Below, in pieces: positions 23,399 to 33,006 of a DNA stretch of 64,000 nt. The notes below the pieces were generated by a model. The model saw only the letters and a list, made by a program, of their open reading frames with translations. It made no database searches and was not told where the DNA came from. Location: positions 1 to 64,000 of the forward strand of contig NZ_BLXX01000004.1 in NCBI RefSeq assembly GCF_014193515.1. The letters are read 5' to 3'. The stretch's first letter is position 1. Every line of letters begins with the position of its first letter. The DNA comes from Geomonas silvestris. GTDB lineage: Bacteria; Desulfobacterota; Desulfuromonadia; Geobacterales; Geobacteraceae. The translations under genes and the position numbers were made by a program.

Positions 23399-25171
23399 TC
23401 ACAACAGGATAGCGAGTTCCCTCATTTTCTCGAGTATGCGCTCCACGGCTGGCGAGAGATCGTTCCTGGTTACCAGGCCGAGGTCGGTCTGCTCGGGGAG
23501 TTCCTCCTCGCACGGGGAGAGATGGATGGTCAGCACCGGGTGGGGATGCACCAGGGTGCGGATGATCTGGTGCTCGGAAACGCTGAAGGTGTTCGTGGTG
23601 GAAACCACGATGAGCCCGGCGCGCAGCAGCACCTGGGCCACCTCGCCGAAACGGCGCACCATCTCGGCGCCGTTCCAGTCGCTCAGGTCGCTGCACAGCC
23701 CCATCTGGAGATTTTTGCCGTCCAGGAGGTACACCTGGCGCCCGTCGCCGAAAAGGCGCCGCTCCAAAAGCCTTGCCAGCCGCGCCTTGCCACTGCCGCG
23801 TTCCCCGGTGAACAGGATGATCCCGGGGTGGTGGCCGTTTCTTTCGCCGCGCTCGGAAAGCCCCACCTCCCCCGCCCGCCACTTAAGGTCCCGCAGCCGG
23901 GCCTCGCGCCGGAAGGGCTCCTGGGAGTCCTTGAGCGGCTCGATGACGATGCCGCCGCCCCAGATGTCGCAACCGTCCACGATGACGAAGCGGCCGGTGG
24001 CATCGATATCGGCAAAGCGGTCCAGGGCAAGCGGCTTACGTGTCTTTATCACCACCTGGGCAACGTCGTTGCGCTCCAGGCGGTCGCAGCGGGTGATCCG
24101 GGCCAGGGTCACCGCGTCGGTCACCGTGAGGATATCTTCCAGCTCCATCTCCACCTCTGCGGTGGTGAGGCGCAGCCGGTACTTGGCGCCCCGGCTGAGG
24201 GGATTGGGCCCCATCCAGAAGACGTTGGCGCGGAAGCGGGTGCAGACCTCGGGCGGCATCTCCTGGAGGGAGGCGATCTCCCCGCGTTCGACGAAGATCT
24301 GCTCGCTCAAGGTAAAGCCGGTGCTGCGCCCCGCGCCGACGGCTTCGGGCGGCACCGCGTTGAAGGCCTCGATGCTCTTCACCACCGAACTCTTGTTGGA
24401 TGGAGAAAAGACCACGGTATCGCCCACGCGCAGTTCGCCCGTCTCGACCCGGCCGGCGACGATGCGGCGCGCGTCGAACTTGTAGACGTCTTGAACCGGG
24501 AAACGCAGGGGTTGATCGCTGCGGGCGGGGAGCTTTTGGAAGGAGGCCAGGCTTTCGAGGAGCGTGGGGCCGCCGTACCAGGGCATCCGGCGGGTCGGCT
24601 TGGCCACGTTGTCCCCCTCGCGGGCGCTGACCGGGATGACGTGCGCGGGCTCCAGGTTAAGCTCCCGGAGAAAGTGCCGGGACCCCCGGGAAATCTCGTC
24701 AAAGGCGGCCTCCCGGTACTCGACCAGGTCCATCTTGTTGACCGCCACGGTGAGTTGCCGGACCCCCAAAAGGCTCAGCAGGTAACCGTGGCGCCGGGAC
24801 TGTTCCTGGACCCCTTCCTGCGCATCGATGATGAGCACCGCGGCCTCGGCGCGGGCGGCTCCGGAGACCATGTTCTTCAGGAATTCCTTGTGCCCCGGCG
24901 CGTCGAGGATCAGGTACTGGCGATTTTGCCAGTTGAAGAAGGTGCGCGCGGTGTCGATGGTGATCCCCTGTTCCTGCTCCTCGAGAAAAGCGTCGAAGAG
25001 GAAGGCGTACTCGAAGGCCTTCCCCTGCCGGGCGCAGATCTGGCGCACCTTTTCCAGGTGTCCGTCCGGCAGCGAGCCGGTGTCGGCGTAGAGCCGTCCG
25101 AGCAGCGTGGACTTGCCGTGATCGACGTGCCCGACGAACACCACCTGCAGACGTTCGCTCGTCTCCGTCAT
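23399..25171 (-). CDS. cysN: Sulfate adenylyltransferase GTPase subunit CysN fused to a degenerate CysC-like domain
   Basis: A 590-residue protein starting in an ATGA overlap with cysC. Residues 1 to about 420 are a CysN/EF-Tu-type GTPase: GHVDHGKST (14-22), [21 protein letters not shown]. CysN GTP hydrolysis drives APS synthesis by its partner CysD. Residues from about 435 resemble APS kinase but are altered: the P-loop reads GERGSGKAR, and the substrate motif DGDNVRxGL is replaced by DGKNLQMGL, so kinase activity is doubtful. No cysD lies in the 10 kb on either side. Presence at the end of a polysaccharide locus suggests a supply of activated sulfate for sulfation, but no sulfotransferase is recognised. 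Confidence 0.88.
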   Translation of the reverse strand: MTETSERLQVVFVGHVDHGKSTLLGRLYADTGSLPDGHLEKVRQICARQGKAFEYAFLFDAFLEEQEQGITIDTARTFFNWQNRQYLILDAPGHKEFLKNMVSGAARAEAAVLIIDAQEGVQEQSRRHGYLLSLLGVRQLTVAVNKMDLVEYREAAFDEISRGSRHFLRELNLEPAHVIPVSAREGDNVAKPTRRMPWYGGPTLLESLASFQKLPARSDQPLRFPVQDVYKFDARRIVAGRVETGELRVGDTVVFSPSNKSSVVKSIEAFNAVPPEAVGAGRSTGFTLSEQIFVERGEIASLQEMPPEVCTRFRANVFWMGPNPLSRGAKYRLRLTTAEVEMELEDILTVTDAVTLARITRCDRLERNDVAQVVIKTRKPLALDRFADIDATGRFVIVDGCDIWGGGIVIEPLKDSQEPFRREARLRDLKWRAGEVGLSERGERNGHHPGIILFTGERGSGKARLARLLERRLFGDGRQVYLLDGKNLQMGLCSDLSDWNGAEMVRRFGEVAQVLLRAGLIVVSTTNTFSVSEHQIIRTLVHPHPVLTIHLSPCEEELPEQTDLGLVTRNDLSPAVERILEKMRELAILL

Positions 25172-25809
25172 GCGGCCACCACCGGGGCTGCCAGGGTGCG
25201 GTTGCGCCAGCAGGCGGAGTGCTGCCTTAGGTAGGAGATGATCCGGACCACGCACTCCTCGACCCCGTGCCTGCCGGTATTGATGGTGATTTCGGGAGCG
25301 AGCGGTTCCTCGTAGGGGCTGTCGATGCCGGTGAATTCGGGGAGCTCGCCGGCGCGCGCCTTGCGGTAGAGCCCTTTGGGATCGCGCTGTTCGCAGACCT
25401 CCAGCGGGCAGTCGAGGAAGATCTCGACGAAGTCGGCGGGGCCAAAGAGCGCGCGGACCCGGTCGCGGTCTTCGCGGTAGGGGGAGATGAGCGCGGTGAG
25501 GACGACGACTCCGGCGTCGACGAAGAGGCGGGAAACCTCGCCGACGCGCCTGATGTTCTCGCGCCGGTCGGCCTCGGAGAAGCCTAGGTCGCCGTTGAGG
25601 CCGTGGCGCACGTTGTCGCCGTCCAAGAGATAGGTGTACCACCCTTGCTGGAAGAGCTGTTCCTCGACCAGCTGGGCCAGGGTGGATTTCCCCGAGCCGG
25701 AGAGCCCGGTGAACCAGAGGACCAGCGAGCCGTGACCGTTGCGGCGTTGATAGTCGTCCCGGGTGAGCCGGCGCTCGTGCCAGGTCACGTTGCTGCTGCG
25801 GTTCTCCAT
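25168..25809 (-). CDS. cysC: Adenylylsulfate kinase CysC
   Basis: A 213-residue APS kinase that phosphorylates APS to PAPS. The P-loop GLSGSGKST (about residues 35-43), [17 protein letters not shown], the [21 protein letters not shown] lid region, and [10 protein letters not shown] all match functional CysC. The ATG at 25809 gives the usual length; an in-frame longer reading to 25872 is not conserved. Its stop overlaps the cysN start (ATGA). PAPS could feed assimilation or sulfation of the polysaccharide made by the upstream genes. Confidence 0.92.
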   Translation of the reverse strand: MENRSSNVTWHERRLTRDDYQRRNGHGSLVLWFTGLSGSGKSTLAQLVEEQLFQQGWYTYLLDGDNVRHGLNGDLGFSEADRRENIRRVGEVSRLFVDAGVVVLTALISPYREDRDRVRALFGPADFVEIFLDCPLEVCEQRDPKGLYRKARAGELPEFTGIDSPYEEPLAPEITINTGRHGVEECVVRIISYLRQHSACWRNRTLAAPVVAA

Positions 25810-26004
25810 GATGCCCCTCCCCTGCCTCAGCGGCGTAAAGACGACAGCAAACAGCAGAGCCGAATTGACCAAAGCTAATAATATAACCGAGGACTGGAGG
25901 AAATAAAGGGGGGGAGCGAGTTAAATGTGGCAGAGAGAAAAGAGGTGGAGCAGCTGACGAGCCAAGACCACAACAGTCGCTGAGCTTGCCAGGTCAATTG
26001 AGAG

Positions 26005-26030
26005 AGCCGCTCGCCGTAAAACAAGCGGCT
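26005..26030. terminator. Stem-loop after the wzi-like gene
   Basis: AGCCGCTCG pairs imperfectly with CAAGCGGCT across an 8-nt loop, just after the stop at 26038. No T-run follows on the minus strand, so termination strength is uncertain. The 228-nt cysC-wzi gap holds no other feature. Confidence 0.4.
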
Positions 26031-26037
26031 TTAGCCT

Positions 26038-27672
26038 TCAATACCTGTAGCGCATTTCGGCGCGCACCAGCTGATTGCTGCGGAAGACGCCGGAGCGGAG
26101 TTCGAAGTTGTCGATCCACTCGCGTCCGTACATGACCAGTGCGCTCAGCTCACCCTTGACCGGGAAAGTCCAGAAGCCGCGCACGGCGTATTTGCGCTCG
26201 ATTGCCTGCATCACCCCGTTGGGGTCGAAGCTGCCGCTTGGGTCGACGGTGATCCGGCCGTAGTCCCCCCGCGAGGTGCGGAAGGCTTCCAGGGCGAGGT
26301 TGTTGCGGGGCGAGAACCAGTGGCTGTAGCGCAGGAAGAACTCCTGGGCGCCGCCCCCCTGGGAGTGGCCGATCGGGAGGTTGTAGTGCAGGTACCCTTC
26401 GGGGAAGGTGGAATTGGTGTAGAGGATCTGGTTGCCGCGCAGGTACTCGAAGCGCAGGTCGTCCTTGCCGCTGGCGGAAAGCCGGGGGATGTAGAAGCCC
26501 GCGAGGTAGCTCTCGACGATGGGCCAGAAGGCGGCGGAATCCTCCCCGGAGTACTCGCCGTAGAGTTCGGCATTGCGCAGCCAGGGAATCCGGTAGCGCA
26601 GGTCGATGCCGGCCACCGAGTTCGAGTTGTCGGAGCTGGTGCCGCCGACCAGGCCGCGCAGGGTATCGGCCGGTCCGTTGGGGACGCCGGGGCCGCCCGC
26701 CTGACGGCCGAGGTTGATGCCGAACTCGAAGTTCTCGGTCGGCTTCATGGAGAGCTTGAAGGCGATGAAAAAGGGCTGCCGCGTGGCGGTTCCGGTGGTC
26801 GTTTTCTCGAAGCGGGAGAAGATCAGGTCGTACTTGAGATCCCACAGGTAGCGCGTCTGCACCGGCTCGGGGCTGGAAAGCTTCACCTCGTCGAAGTTCT
26901 TCGCGTTGTTCGTGAGGGTCAGGGTGCCGCGGTAACCGGGGCCGAGCCAGTTCTCGTCGCGCCCCAGTTCCAGCTCCAGCCCCTTGCCGCCCAGTTTCAG
27001 GTATCCCTTGTTGAGCCTCAGGCGCGTGTCGTCGTCCTTTTCCGACCAAAGGAGCATAGGTTCGACAAAGAGCGCCGTTTGCGCGCCCAGGTAGGCCTCG
27101 CCGCTCGCGCGCAGGTCGAGGTTACTCCCCGAGCGGTAGACTACCCCTTCGTTGTTTTCGAAGAGCGGCGTCCCCTCGCTGCCGCGCTGCTGGATCGGGG
27201 CGGGGTACGGGTTCGGGGGCCGCAGCCCGGAGCCGATGCCGAAGGCCCCGTCGTTGCCGGGGTCGTTGACGGCGCGGTAGTAGCTGCGCGGCTGGCCGTC
27301 CAGGTAGACGTAGCGCAGCTTCGCGGTCCCGATGGCGGTGTCGAAGCGGGGCGCCTTCTCCTCGTGGCCGTAGAGATCGCTCTCACGCGGCAAAAGCTCC
27401 CGCAACCGGAGCACCAGCTCTCCCGCGAGTTCCGGGTAAGCGCCGGAGGGGAGGTTTGCTTCGGCCTCCTTCAAAAGCCTGGCCGCCTCGCTGCGCGAAA
27501 AGGGGCGGATGCCGCGGAAGTCGCTGGTTATCAGGCCGTAGCCGGAGAGTTTTTCCAGGTAGAGGTAGATCGGGCTGTCGAGAGGGACGTTGGGAGAAGA
27601 AAGCGCGAAGGCGCGGCCGGTAAAGGCAAGAAAGGCAACAACTATCAGCAGGACGCAACGGATCGAGATCAT
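26038..27672 (-). CDS. Wzi-like capsule assembly outer-membrane protein
   Basis: A protein of about 544 residues with a signal peptide (MISIRCVLLIVVAFLAF..., cleavage near GRAFA-LSS) and a long beta-strand-rich C-terminal region ending in the aromatic-terminal MRYRY expected of an outer-membrane barrel. Segments such as LDSPIYLYLEKLSGYGLI and GRDENWLGPGYRGTL match the Wzi capsule-assembly family, which binds group 1 type capsules or exopolysaccharide at the cell surface. I chose the ATG at 27672 because it starts the signal peptide directly. It lies downstream of capD across a repeat-filled gap. Confidence 0.82.
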   Translation of the reverse strand: MISIRCVLLIVVAFLAFTGRAFALSSPNVPLDSPIYLYLEKLSGYGLITSDFRGIRPFSRSEAARLLKEAEANLPSGAYPELAGELVLRLRELLPRESDLYGHEEKAPRFDTAIGTAKLRYVYLDGQPRSYYRAVNDPGNDGAFGIGSGLRPPNPYPAPIQQRGSEGTPLFENNEGVVYRSGSNLDLRASGEAYLGAQTALFVEPMLLWSEKDDDTRLRLNKGYLKLGGKGLELELGRDENWLGPGYRGTLTLTNNAKNFDEVKLSSPEPVQTRYLWDLKYDLIFSRFEKTTTGTATRQPFFIAFKLSMKPTENFEFGINLGRQAGGPGVPNGPADTLRGLVGGTSSDNSNSVAGIDLRYRIPWLRNAELYGEYSGEDSAAFWPIVESYLAGFYIPRLSASGKDDLRFEYLRGNQILYTNSTFPEGYLHYNLPIGHSQGGGAQEFFLRYSHWFSPRNNLALEAFRTSRGDYGRITVDPSGSFDPNGVMQAIERKYAVRGFWTFPVKGELSALVMYGREWIDNFELRSGVFRSNQLVRAEMRYRY

Positions 27673-27737
27673 AGATGTCCCAGGCGTAACAGGGATTTTA
27701 GGAGCTCGCACCGTTATATAACAACACCTCCTCTTTT

Positions 27738-27985
27738 AACAGGGATAAATGGGATACAAAGGATAAAAGCAAACCAATATAACAGGGATGCACGGGATAA
27801 AGGGGATAAAACCATCTGAAAACAGGGATACATGGGATGCACGGGATAAAAACAACCGAAACAGGGATGCATGGGATAAACGGGATAAAACCAACCGATA
27901 ACTGGGATGAACAATGCTGAGTCGATCAGAGCTGCTGTTCTTTCGGTCTTTATCTCCTTAATCCCGTTCATCCCTGTTAGTTTTT
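27738..27985. repeat. About 40-nt direct-repeat array (AACAGGGATNNANGGGATAAA) plus inverted copy
   Basis: Units start at 27738, 27781, 27821, 27860 and 27900, spaced 39-43 nt, each beginning AAC(A/T)GGGAT and containing one or two GGGATAAA blocks. A reverse-oriented copy (AATCCCGTTCATCCCTGTTA) lies at about 27,960-27,980 and includes the capD stop. It fills the 300-bp wzi-capD gap; no gene is present. Confidence 0.85.
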
Positions 27986-29920
27986 CTCTGACATCCCTGT
28001 AGCGACCCTCAGGTTGCGAACGAAGGCGGGTTTGTGCGGTGGGAAGAGGTCGGGGCGCACCCGCTGGAACGTAGGGGGTGGTGCCACCTCGAACTCGTAA
28101 CGCGGCACGAACTCGGGGACGATCGCCTTGAGCGCTTCCACCAGCGCGGCAATGTTTGCGCCCCGCGCCACACTGAAAAGCTCCTCCAGGCGCTGGCTCA
28201 CCTGCTTCAGCTCGGACTCCACCGACGCCATCACCCGGATCTTGCGGTGCGTGGTCGGCCGCATCCCCTCCCCGTCGATCAGCAACTCCTCGAAGAGCTT
28301 CTCCCCGGGTTTGAGTCCGGTGAAGGTGATGTCGATGTCCTTGTAGGGAACCAGCCCGGAGAGGCGGATCAGCTCCTCGGCCAGGGCCAGGATGCGCACC
28401 GGCTCCCCCATGTCCAGGACGAAGATCTCGCCCCCCTTGCCGATGCACCCGGCCTGCAGGACGAGTTGAGACGCCTCGGGAATGGTCATGAAGTAGCGCA
28501 CCACGTGTCTGTCGGTGACGGTGACCGGGCCACCGCTGCGGATCTGCTCCTTGAACAGCGGAATCACGCTCCCGTTCGAGCCCAGGACGTTGCCGAAGCG
28601 CACCGTGGTGAACTTGGTCTTGCTGAGGGCCGCCAACCCCTGCACGTAAATCTCGGCACTGCGCTTGGTGGCCCCCATGATGTTGGTCGGGTTCACCGCC
28701 TTGTCGGTGGAAACCATGACGAAATTGCGCACCTTGTACTTGTGTGCGGCATCAGCCACCACCTTGCTTCCCAGCACGTTGTTCAACACGGCCTCGGCCG
28801 GGTTGTACTCCATCATCGCCACGTGCTTGTACGCCGCCGCGTGAAACACCACCTCGGGATAGAAATCGTCGAACAGGGTCGCCACCTTGTCCTGGTTCTT
28901 GACATCCCCCACCACCGGGATGATGCGCAGGTCCGGATTGGCTGCCGCCAGTTCCTTCTCGATATAGAAAAGCGGCGTCTCGGCATGGTCGAAGAGGATC
29001 AGCTTGGCCGGCTTGAAGAGCGCCACCTGGCGGCAGATCTCGGAACCGATGCTCCCCGCGGCCCCGGTCACCAGCACCTTCTTGTCGGTGAGGTAGTTGC
29101 GGATGGCGCTTTGGTCGAGGACGACCGGGTCGCGCCCCAGGAGGTCCTCGATCTCCACATCCTTGATCTGGGACACCGACACCTTCCCGTCGATGATCGC
29201 GGTGATGGCCGGCAGTGTCTTGAAACGGGCCCGCGCCCGCTGGCAGCTCGCGATGACCCGCCGCATCAGGGCGCCGTCGCCGGAGGGGATGGCGAAGATC
29301 ACCTCCTCGATCCGGTGGATCCGCACCAGGGCCCGCAAGCGGTTGGTGCCGCCCAGCACCCGCACCCCGGAGAGGCGCAGCCCCCGTTTGCCGGGATCGT
29401 CGTCGACGAAGCCGACCACGTTGTAAGGGGAGCTCGTCTGCTTGCGGATCTCGCGTAACAGCAGGTTCCCGGCATCCCCCGCCCCGATGATGAGGGTGCG
29501 CTTCCCTTTGCGCAGCGAGGGGATCACCCGGGTCTCCCGGTAGATGCGCCAGACCAGGCGGCTGCCGGCCACGACCGCGAAGAGCAGGAACCAGTCCAGG
29601 AAGTAGATGGAGCGCGGCAGTGCGAAGGGGCCGCGCAGCAGTACCAGCAAAAAGCTCGCAGCCAGGGAGGAGACGGTGACCACCTTGAAGATCTGGTAAC
29701 CGTCCTGCAGCGAGGCGTAGCGCCAGATACTGCGGTACATGCCGGAAGCGGCAAAGAGGGCGGGCTTGACCAGCAACACCACGGCAAACCCCTGGGCGAG
29801 GTTGCGCAGCTGGTCAGGGGGGATCACGAAGTCGAAACGCAACAGAAAGGCCCCCACCAAGGCCAGGGCGATCAACGCCACGTCTAACACAAACACCAGG
29901 ATCCTTCTGGCATGAAACAT
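27977..29920 (-). CDS. CapD/WbpM-family nucleotide-sugar 4,6-dehydratase (membrane-anchored)
   Basis: A 647-residue polysaccharide biosynthesis protein. The N-terminal region has four to five membrane segments (about residues 8-115), then a CoA-binding-like Rossmann domain (GAGDAGNLLLREI, about 146-158), then the SDR catalytic domain (VTGAAGSIGSEICRQ, near 284). The active-site motif is MGATK (MxxxK in place of YxxxK), as in WbpM and PglF, which convert UDP-GlcNAc to the 4-keto-6-deoxy sugar. Full WbpM length. ATG follows GGGGAG. An AT-rich stretch upstream is a likely promoter. It supplies precursor for 6-deoxy amino sugars in the repeat unit. Confidence 0.92.
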   Translation of the reverse strand: MFHARRILVFVLDVALIALALVGAFLLRFDFVIPPDQLRNLAQGFAVVLLVKPALFAASGMYRSIWRYASLQDGYQIFKVVTVSSLAASFLLVLLRGPFALPRSIYFLDWFLLFAVVAGSRLVWRIYRETRVIPSLRKGKRTLIIGAGDAGNLLLREIRKQTSSPYNVVGFVDDDPGKRGLRLSGVRVLGGTNRLRALVRIHRIEEVIFAIPSGDGALMRRVIASCQRARARFKTLPAITAIIDGKVSVSQIKDVEIEDLLGRDPVVLDQSAIRNYLTDKKVLVTGAAGSIGSEICRQVALFKPAKLILFDHAETPLFYIEKELAAANPDLRIIPVVGDVKNQDKVATLFDDFYPEVVFHAAAYKHVAMMEYNPAEAVLNNVLGSKVVADAAHKYKVRNFVMVSTDKAVNPTNIMGATKRSAEIYVQGLAALSKTKFTTVRFGNVLGSNGSVIPLFKEQIRSGGPVTVTDRHVVRYFMTIPEASQLVLQAGCIGKGGEIFVLDMGEPVRILALAEELIRLSGLVPYKDIDITFTGLKPGEKLFEELLIDGEGMRPTTHRKIRVMASVESELKQVSQRLEELFSVARGANIAALVEALKAIVPEFVPRYEFEVAPPPTFQRVRPDLFPPHKPAFVRNLRVATGMSEKN

Positions 29921-30293
29921 AGAGCTCTCCCCGGATCACAGTCTTAACTTATGAATTTTATAATTTATTAATTTTAATTGGCAGACTATAACATACACAT
30001 CTAGATTAGCAACCCGATTTTCCGGGCGCTTCTGGCAATGGGGCGCCGGCCCAAAGAGGTGCTTTTGGCTGTCATGATAAGGGTTTGAAATCAGGAGTGA
30101 GCTTGGTCGAGAGACTAAGAGGAGGGAGAGCCGTTGCCGGCGGTTACCAGGGAATCCCTGAGACAGCGCGACCGCTTTGCATTGAGTGGACGCGGGAGTA
30201 TCGCGATCATGAGAAGTTCGGGTGTGACAGAGACGCGGAAGTGGAAAGAGAATGGGCCCGGAGTCGGTTCGGCAAACGCCGCTTCGGATGAGG
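29921..30293. other. 373-bp intergenic region with AT-rich promoter-like segment
   Basis: No gene is recognised. The stretch 29,945-30,000 is strikingly AT-rich (for example TTTTATAATTTATTAATTTT) compared with its surroundings and lies just upstream of capD, so it probably contains the capD promoter. It separates capD from the sugar-transferase gene block. Confidence 0.55.
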
Positions 30294-30854
30294 TCAGTGC
30301 TGCACCCCTTCCCGGCGCAGCACCTTCACGAAGGTGAGCAGCAGCACGTAGAGATCGAAAAGCGGCGTGCGGTGGAGGAGGTAGTAGGTGTCGAAATCGA
30401 CCTTGACCGGTATGGGGAGTTCGTCCCGGCCGTTTATCTGCGCCCATCCGGTAAGCCCGGGGGGGAGCCGATGCACCCCGCGCTCGGTGCGCAGCGCGAT
30501 CAGGTCGTCCTGGTTGTAGAGGGCCGGCCTGGGTCCCACGAAGCTCATATCCCCCCTGAGGATGCTGTAGAGCTGGGGGAGCTCGTCGAGGCTCGTCTTG
30601 CGCAGGAACTTGCCGACCGGGGTCAGGTAGCGCTCGGGGTCGTCGAGCAGATGCGTCGCCACGGCGGGGGTGTCGATGCGCATGGTGCGGAACTTGGGCA
30701 TCCGGTAGAGTACGTTGTAGCGCCCGACCCGCTGCGACCAGTAAAGGGCGGGCCCCGGCGAAGTGAGTTTCACCAGGAGCGCCACGGCGAGCATGATGGG
30801 GAGGCACAACGGGAGCGCCACCAGGGCAAGCGCCAGGTCGAAGAGTCGCTTCAT
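30294..30854 (-). CDS. Initiating sugar-phosphate transferase (bacterial sugar transferase family)
   Basis: A 186-residue monotopic phosphoglycosyl transferase that loads the first sugar-1-phosphate onto undecaprenyl phosphate. An N-terminal membrane helix (MKRLFDLALALVALPLCLP) is followed by the conserved KFRTMR, DELPQLYSILRGDMSFVGPR and PGLTGWAQINGRD motifs. The short, PglC/WcaJ-C-terminal-like form lacks the extra N-terminal domain. Its start overlaps the epimerase stop by 4 nt. With CapD the sugar may be a UDP-activated 6-deoxy amino sugar; that pairing is inference. Confidence 0.93.
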   Translation of the reverse strand: MKRLFDLALALVALPLCLPIMLAVALLVKLTSPGPALYWSQRVGRYNVLYRMPKFRTMRIDTPAVATHLLDDPERYLTPVGKFLRKTSLDELPQLYSILRGDMSFVGPRPALYNQDDLIALRTERGVHRLPPGLTGWAQINGRDELPIPVKVDFDTYYLLHRTPLFDLYVLLLTFVKVLRREGVQH

Positions 30855-31882
30855 GGTTCCTCCTTGCGGGCGGCCAGGTACCAGCGAGCCGTCTCCTCAA
30901 GCCCCTGCCCGACGCTGTAGGGGGGGCGCCAACCGAGTCGCTCCCTGATGCGGGAACTGTCGACGGCGAGCGATCCGGTGAGCCGCTGCACCGTGGCGTT
31001 CCTGCCGGAGAGTACCCCCGCCAGCCTCAGGAGCGCTGCGGGAAAAGGAACGAGGCGGGCCGGCACCTTCAGGGCCTGGGCCGCGCGCCGCACCAGCTGC
31101 GTCGTGGAGAGGTCCTCGCCGTCGCTCACCAGGAAGGTCTCTCCGGCGGCTGCCGGGTGCCGGAGTGCCGTTAGGAGCGCGTCCACCAGGTTTTCGAGGT
31201 AGATGAGGCTGCGGCGGTTCTTAAGGCTCCCCAGCGGCAGCGGGAGGCCGCGCTCGATCACCCGGAACAGCTTGAAGAAATTCGCCCGGCCCCCCGGCCC
31301 GTAGACCAGGGGCGGGCGCAGCACCACCACCTCGAGCCCGGTTTCCTCGGCCACTCGCCAGAGGGCCTGTTCGGCCTCCCATTTGCTGATGCCATAGGGG
31401 TCGAGCGGGGCCGGCGGGGTCAGCTCGCGGTAGGGATCTCCCCCCCCCTCCCCGTGCACCTTCACGGAGCTCGCGAAGACCAGGCGGCGCACCCCGGCCC
31501 GGGCCGCCTCCCGCGCCAGGCGCACGGCCCCCTGCACGTTCACTGCGCGGTAGGCCGCAAGAGGGTCGGGTGCGGTCTCCCTCAGCTGGTGCACCCGCGC
31601 CGCCAGATGCACCACCAGGTCGACCCCTTCCAGTGCCTCGCCCCAGTCGGTCGCGCCCCCCAGCGCAGGGAGCGCTACTCCCTCTACGCCTGCCGGAAGG
31701 AGCGTGCGTCCGCCCTCGCGCAGCACCGCCCGAACCTGGTACCCCTCACGGACCAGTCGTGAACAGAGTGCCGTTCCGACGAATCCGGCGGCACCGGTGA
31801 CGAGGACCCTGGTCGCGCGGGGAGATCTTGCATCCCTCGGGCCGCCGGGATTGGGGTGTCCCTGCTGGCGCATCTTGTTCAT
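30851..31882 (-). CDS. NAD-dependent sugar epimerase/dehydratase (extended SDR)
   Basis: A 343-residue extended short-chain dehydrogenase: VLVTGAAGFVGTALCSRL nucleotide motif after a 25-residue non-conserved extension, the catalytic Ser in FASSVKVHGE and the YGISK (YxxxK) motif. Such enzymes at this place, directly next to an initiating transferase, often reduce or epimerise the UDP-4-keto-6-deoxy sugar (WbpV/WbpK-like). Substrate is not provable from sequence. Starts and stops overlap both neighbours by 4 nt. Confidence 0.87.
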   Translation of the reverse strand: MNKMRQQGHPNPGGPRDARSPRATRVLVTGAAGFVGTALCSRLVREGYQVRAVLREGGRTLLPAGVEGVALPALGGATDWGEALEGVDLVVHLAARVHQLRETAPDPLAAYRAVNVQGAVRLAREAARAGVRRLVFASSVKVHGEGGGDPYRELTPPAPLDPYGISKWEAEQALWRVAEETGLEVVVLRPPLVYGPGGRANFFKLFRVIERGLPLPLGSLKNRRSLIYLENLVDALLTALRHPAAAGETFLVSDGEDLSTTQLVRRAAQALKVPARLVPFPAALLRLAGVLSGRNATVQRLTGSLAVDSSRIRERLGWRPPYSVGQGLEETARWYLAARKEEP

Positions 31883-33006
31883 AATAGCCCTCCGTACACC
31901 GCCAGGGTCTCCTCGAGGACCTTTTGCACCGAGAACTCGCGTACCGCCAGCTCGCGCCCCTGTCCGGCCATGGAGCGGCGCAGCTCGTCATCGCGTGCCA
32001 GGGTTTCGATCGCCTCGGCAAGGGCCCCGCCGTCGCGCACCGGAACCACGAGGCCGGTGCGGCCGTGCTCCACGATCTCCCGGCAGCCGGGGACGTCGCT
32101 GGTGACGATGGCCCGGCCGCAGGCCGCCGCCTCGATGAGCACCTTGGGGAGCCCCTCGCGATAGGAAGGGAGGCAGACGATGTGGGCCCGGGCGAAGACT
32201 TCGGCGACCTCGCTCGAGTGCCCGAGCCACTGCACCACCCCCTCCTCATGCCACCGGGTCAGCTGCTCGATCGGGACGCTGGCGCGGTTGCCGGGATCGT
32301 GGTCGCCGACCAGGAGACACCGCACCGGGACGCCGCGGCGCTTGAGCTCGCGCGCCGCCTCCACGAAGTCCCCTACCCCCTTGTCCCAGAGCATCCGCGA
32401 TACCAGCACCGTCCGGATCTCCCCCGGCGGTTCCGGTGACGGGCGGAACTGGTCCAGGTCGACCCCGGAGCCGCGGATCACCACCACCTCATCGGGGGGG
32501 ACGACCTTTGCGTCGATGAAGAGCCGGGGGTCGTCGTGGTTCTGCATGATGAGCCGGTGCCGGCGCTGCCGGAAGGCGAGGCGCAGCCCTGCCATGATGA
32601 GCTGCCGCAGGACGCGGGCCCGGCGGTGCCTGGCGATGAAGACGAAACCGAGGCCGGTAAGCGCGTTCACCACCGCGCGGGTTCCCGCCAGCCGGGCGGC
32701 GAGGCTGCCGTAGCAGACCGCCTTGAGCGCCACGTTGTGCAGGATGGCGGGTTTCAGGCGGCGCAGCAGGCGGTAGATCTGCCAGCAGGTGGCAAGCTCC
32801 TGGACCGGGTGCACCCCGCTTCGGGTCATGGGGATGTGGTGAAAGACGAACCCTTCCGCCTCGAGCCTGGCTACCGACGGGGACCGGGGCCCCGCCACGT
32901 GGACCCGGTAGCCGGCCTTTTGCGCCGCTTGGGCGAGCGGCAACCGGTGCGAGAGGAAAAACTCCAGCTGGTTCACGAAATAGAGGATGGTCGTCGGCGC
33001 GCTCAC
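31879..33006 (-). CDS. Family 4-type glycosyltransferase
   Basis: A 375-residue GT-B glycosyltransferase. The N-terminal domain starts ILYFVNQLEFFLSHRLPLA, a pattern common in WbpX/CapM-like enzymes. The C-terminal Rossmann domain carries the nucleotide-binding E-x7-E motif (SYREGLPKVLIEAAACG). It adds a sugar from a nucleotide donor to the lipid-linked repeat unit at the inner face of the membrane. It overlaps asnB-1 upstream and the epimerase downstream, each by 4 nt. Confidence 0.9.
   Translation of the reverse strand: MSAPTTILYFVNQLEFFLSHRLPLAQAAQKAGYRVHVAGPRSPSVARLEAEGFVFHHIPMTRSGVHPVQELATCWQIYRLLRRLKPAILHNVALKAVCYGSLAARLAGTRAVVNALTGLGFVFIARHRRARVLRQLIMAGLRLAFRQRRHRLIMQNHDDPRLFIDAKVVPPDEVVVIRGSGVDLDQFRPSPEPPGEIRTVLVSRMLWDKGVGDFVEAARELKRRGVPVRCLLVGDHDPGNRASVPIEQLTRWHEEGVVQWLGHSSEVAEVFARAHIVCLPSYREGLPKVLIEAAACGRAIVTSDVPGCREIVEHGRTGLVVPVRDGGALAEAIETLARDDELRRSMAGQGRELAVREFSVQKVLEETLAVYGGLL

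Noticed and set aside
27738..27930. Regularly spaced repeats that look like a CRISPR array
   Set aside because: The repeats are imperfect, the 40-nt period leaves hardly any unique spacer (most of each unit is repeat), and no cas genes are near.
29941..30290. A small plus-strand ORF (30085-30291) in the capD upstream gap
   Set aside because: No ribosome-binding site fitting the start, low-complexity charged composition and no recognised family; treated as non-coding.
31988..32230. Open frames opposite or offset to the GT4 and asnB genes (for example 33490-34746 minus, 34308-35330 plus)
   Set aside because: They overlap genes with clear motifs and have shadow-frame composition; none has a plausible ribosome-binding site or family match.
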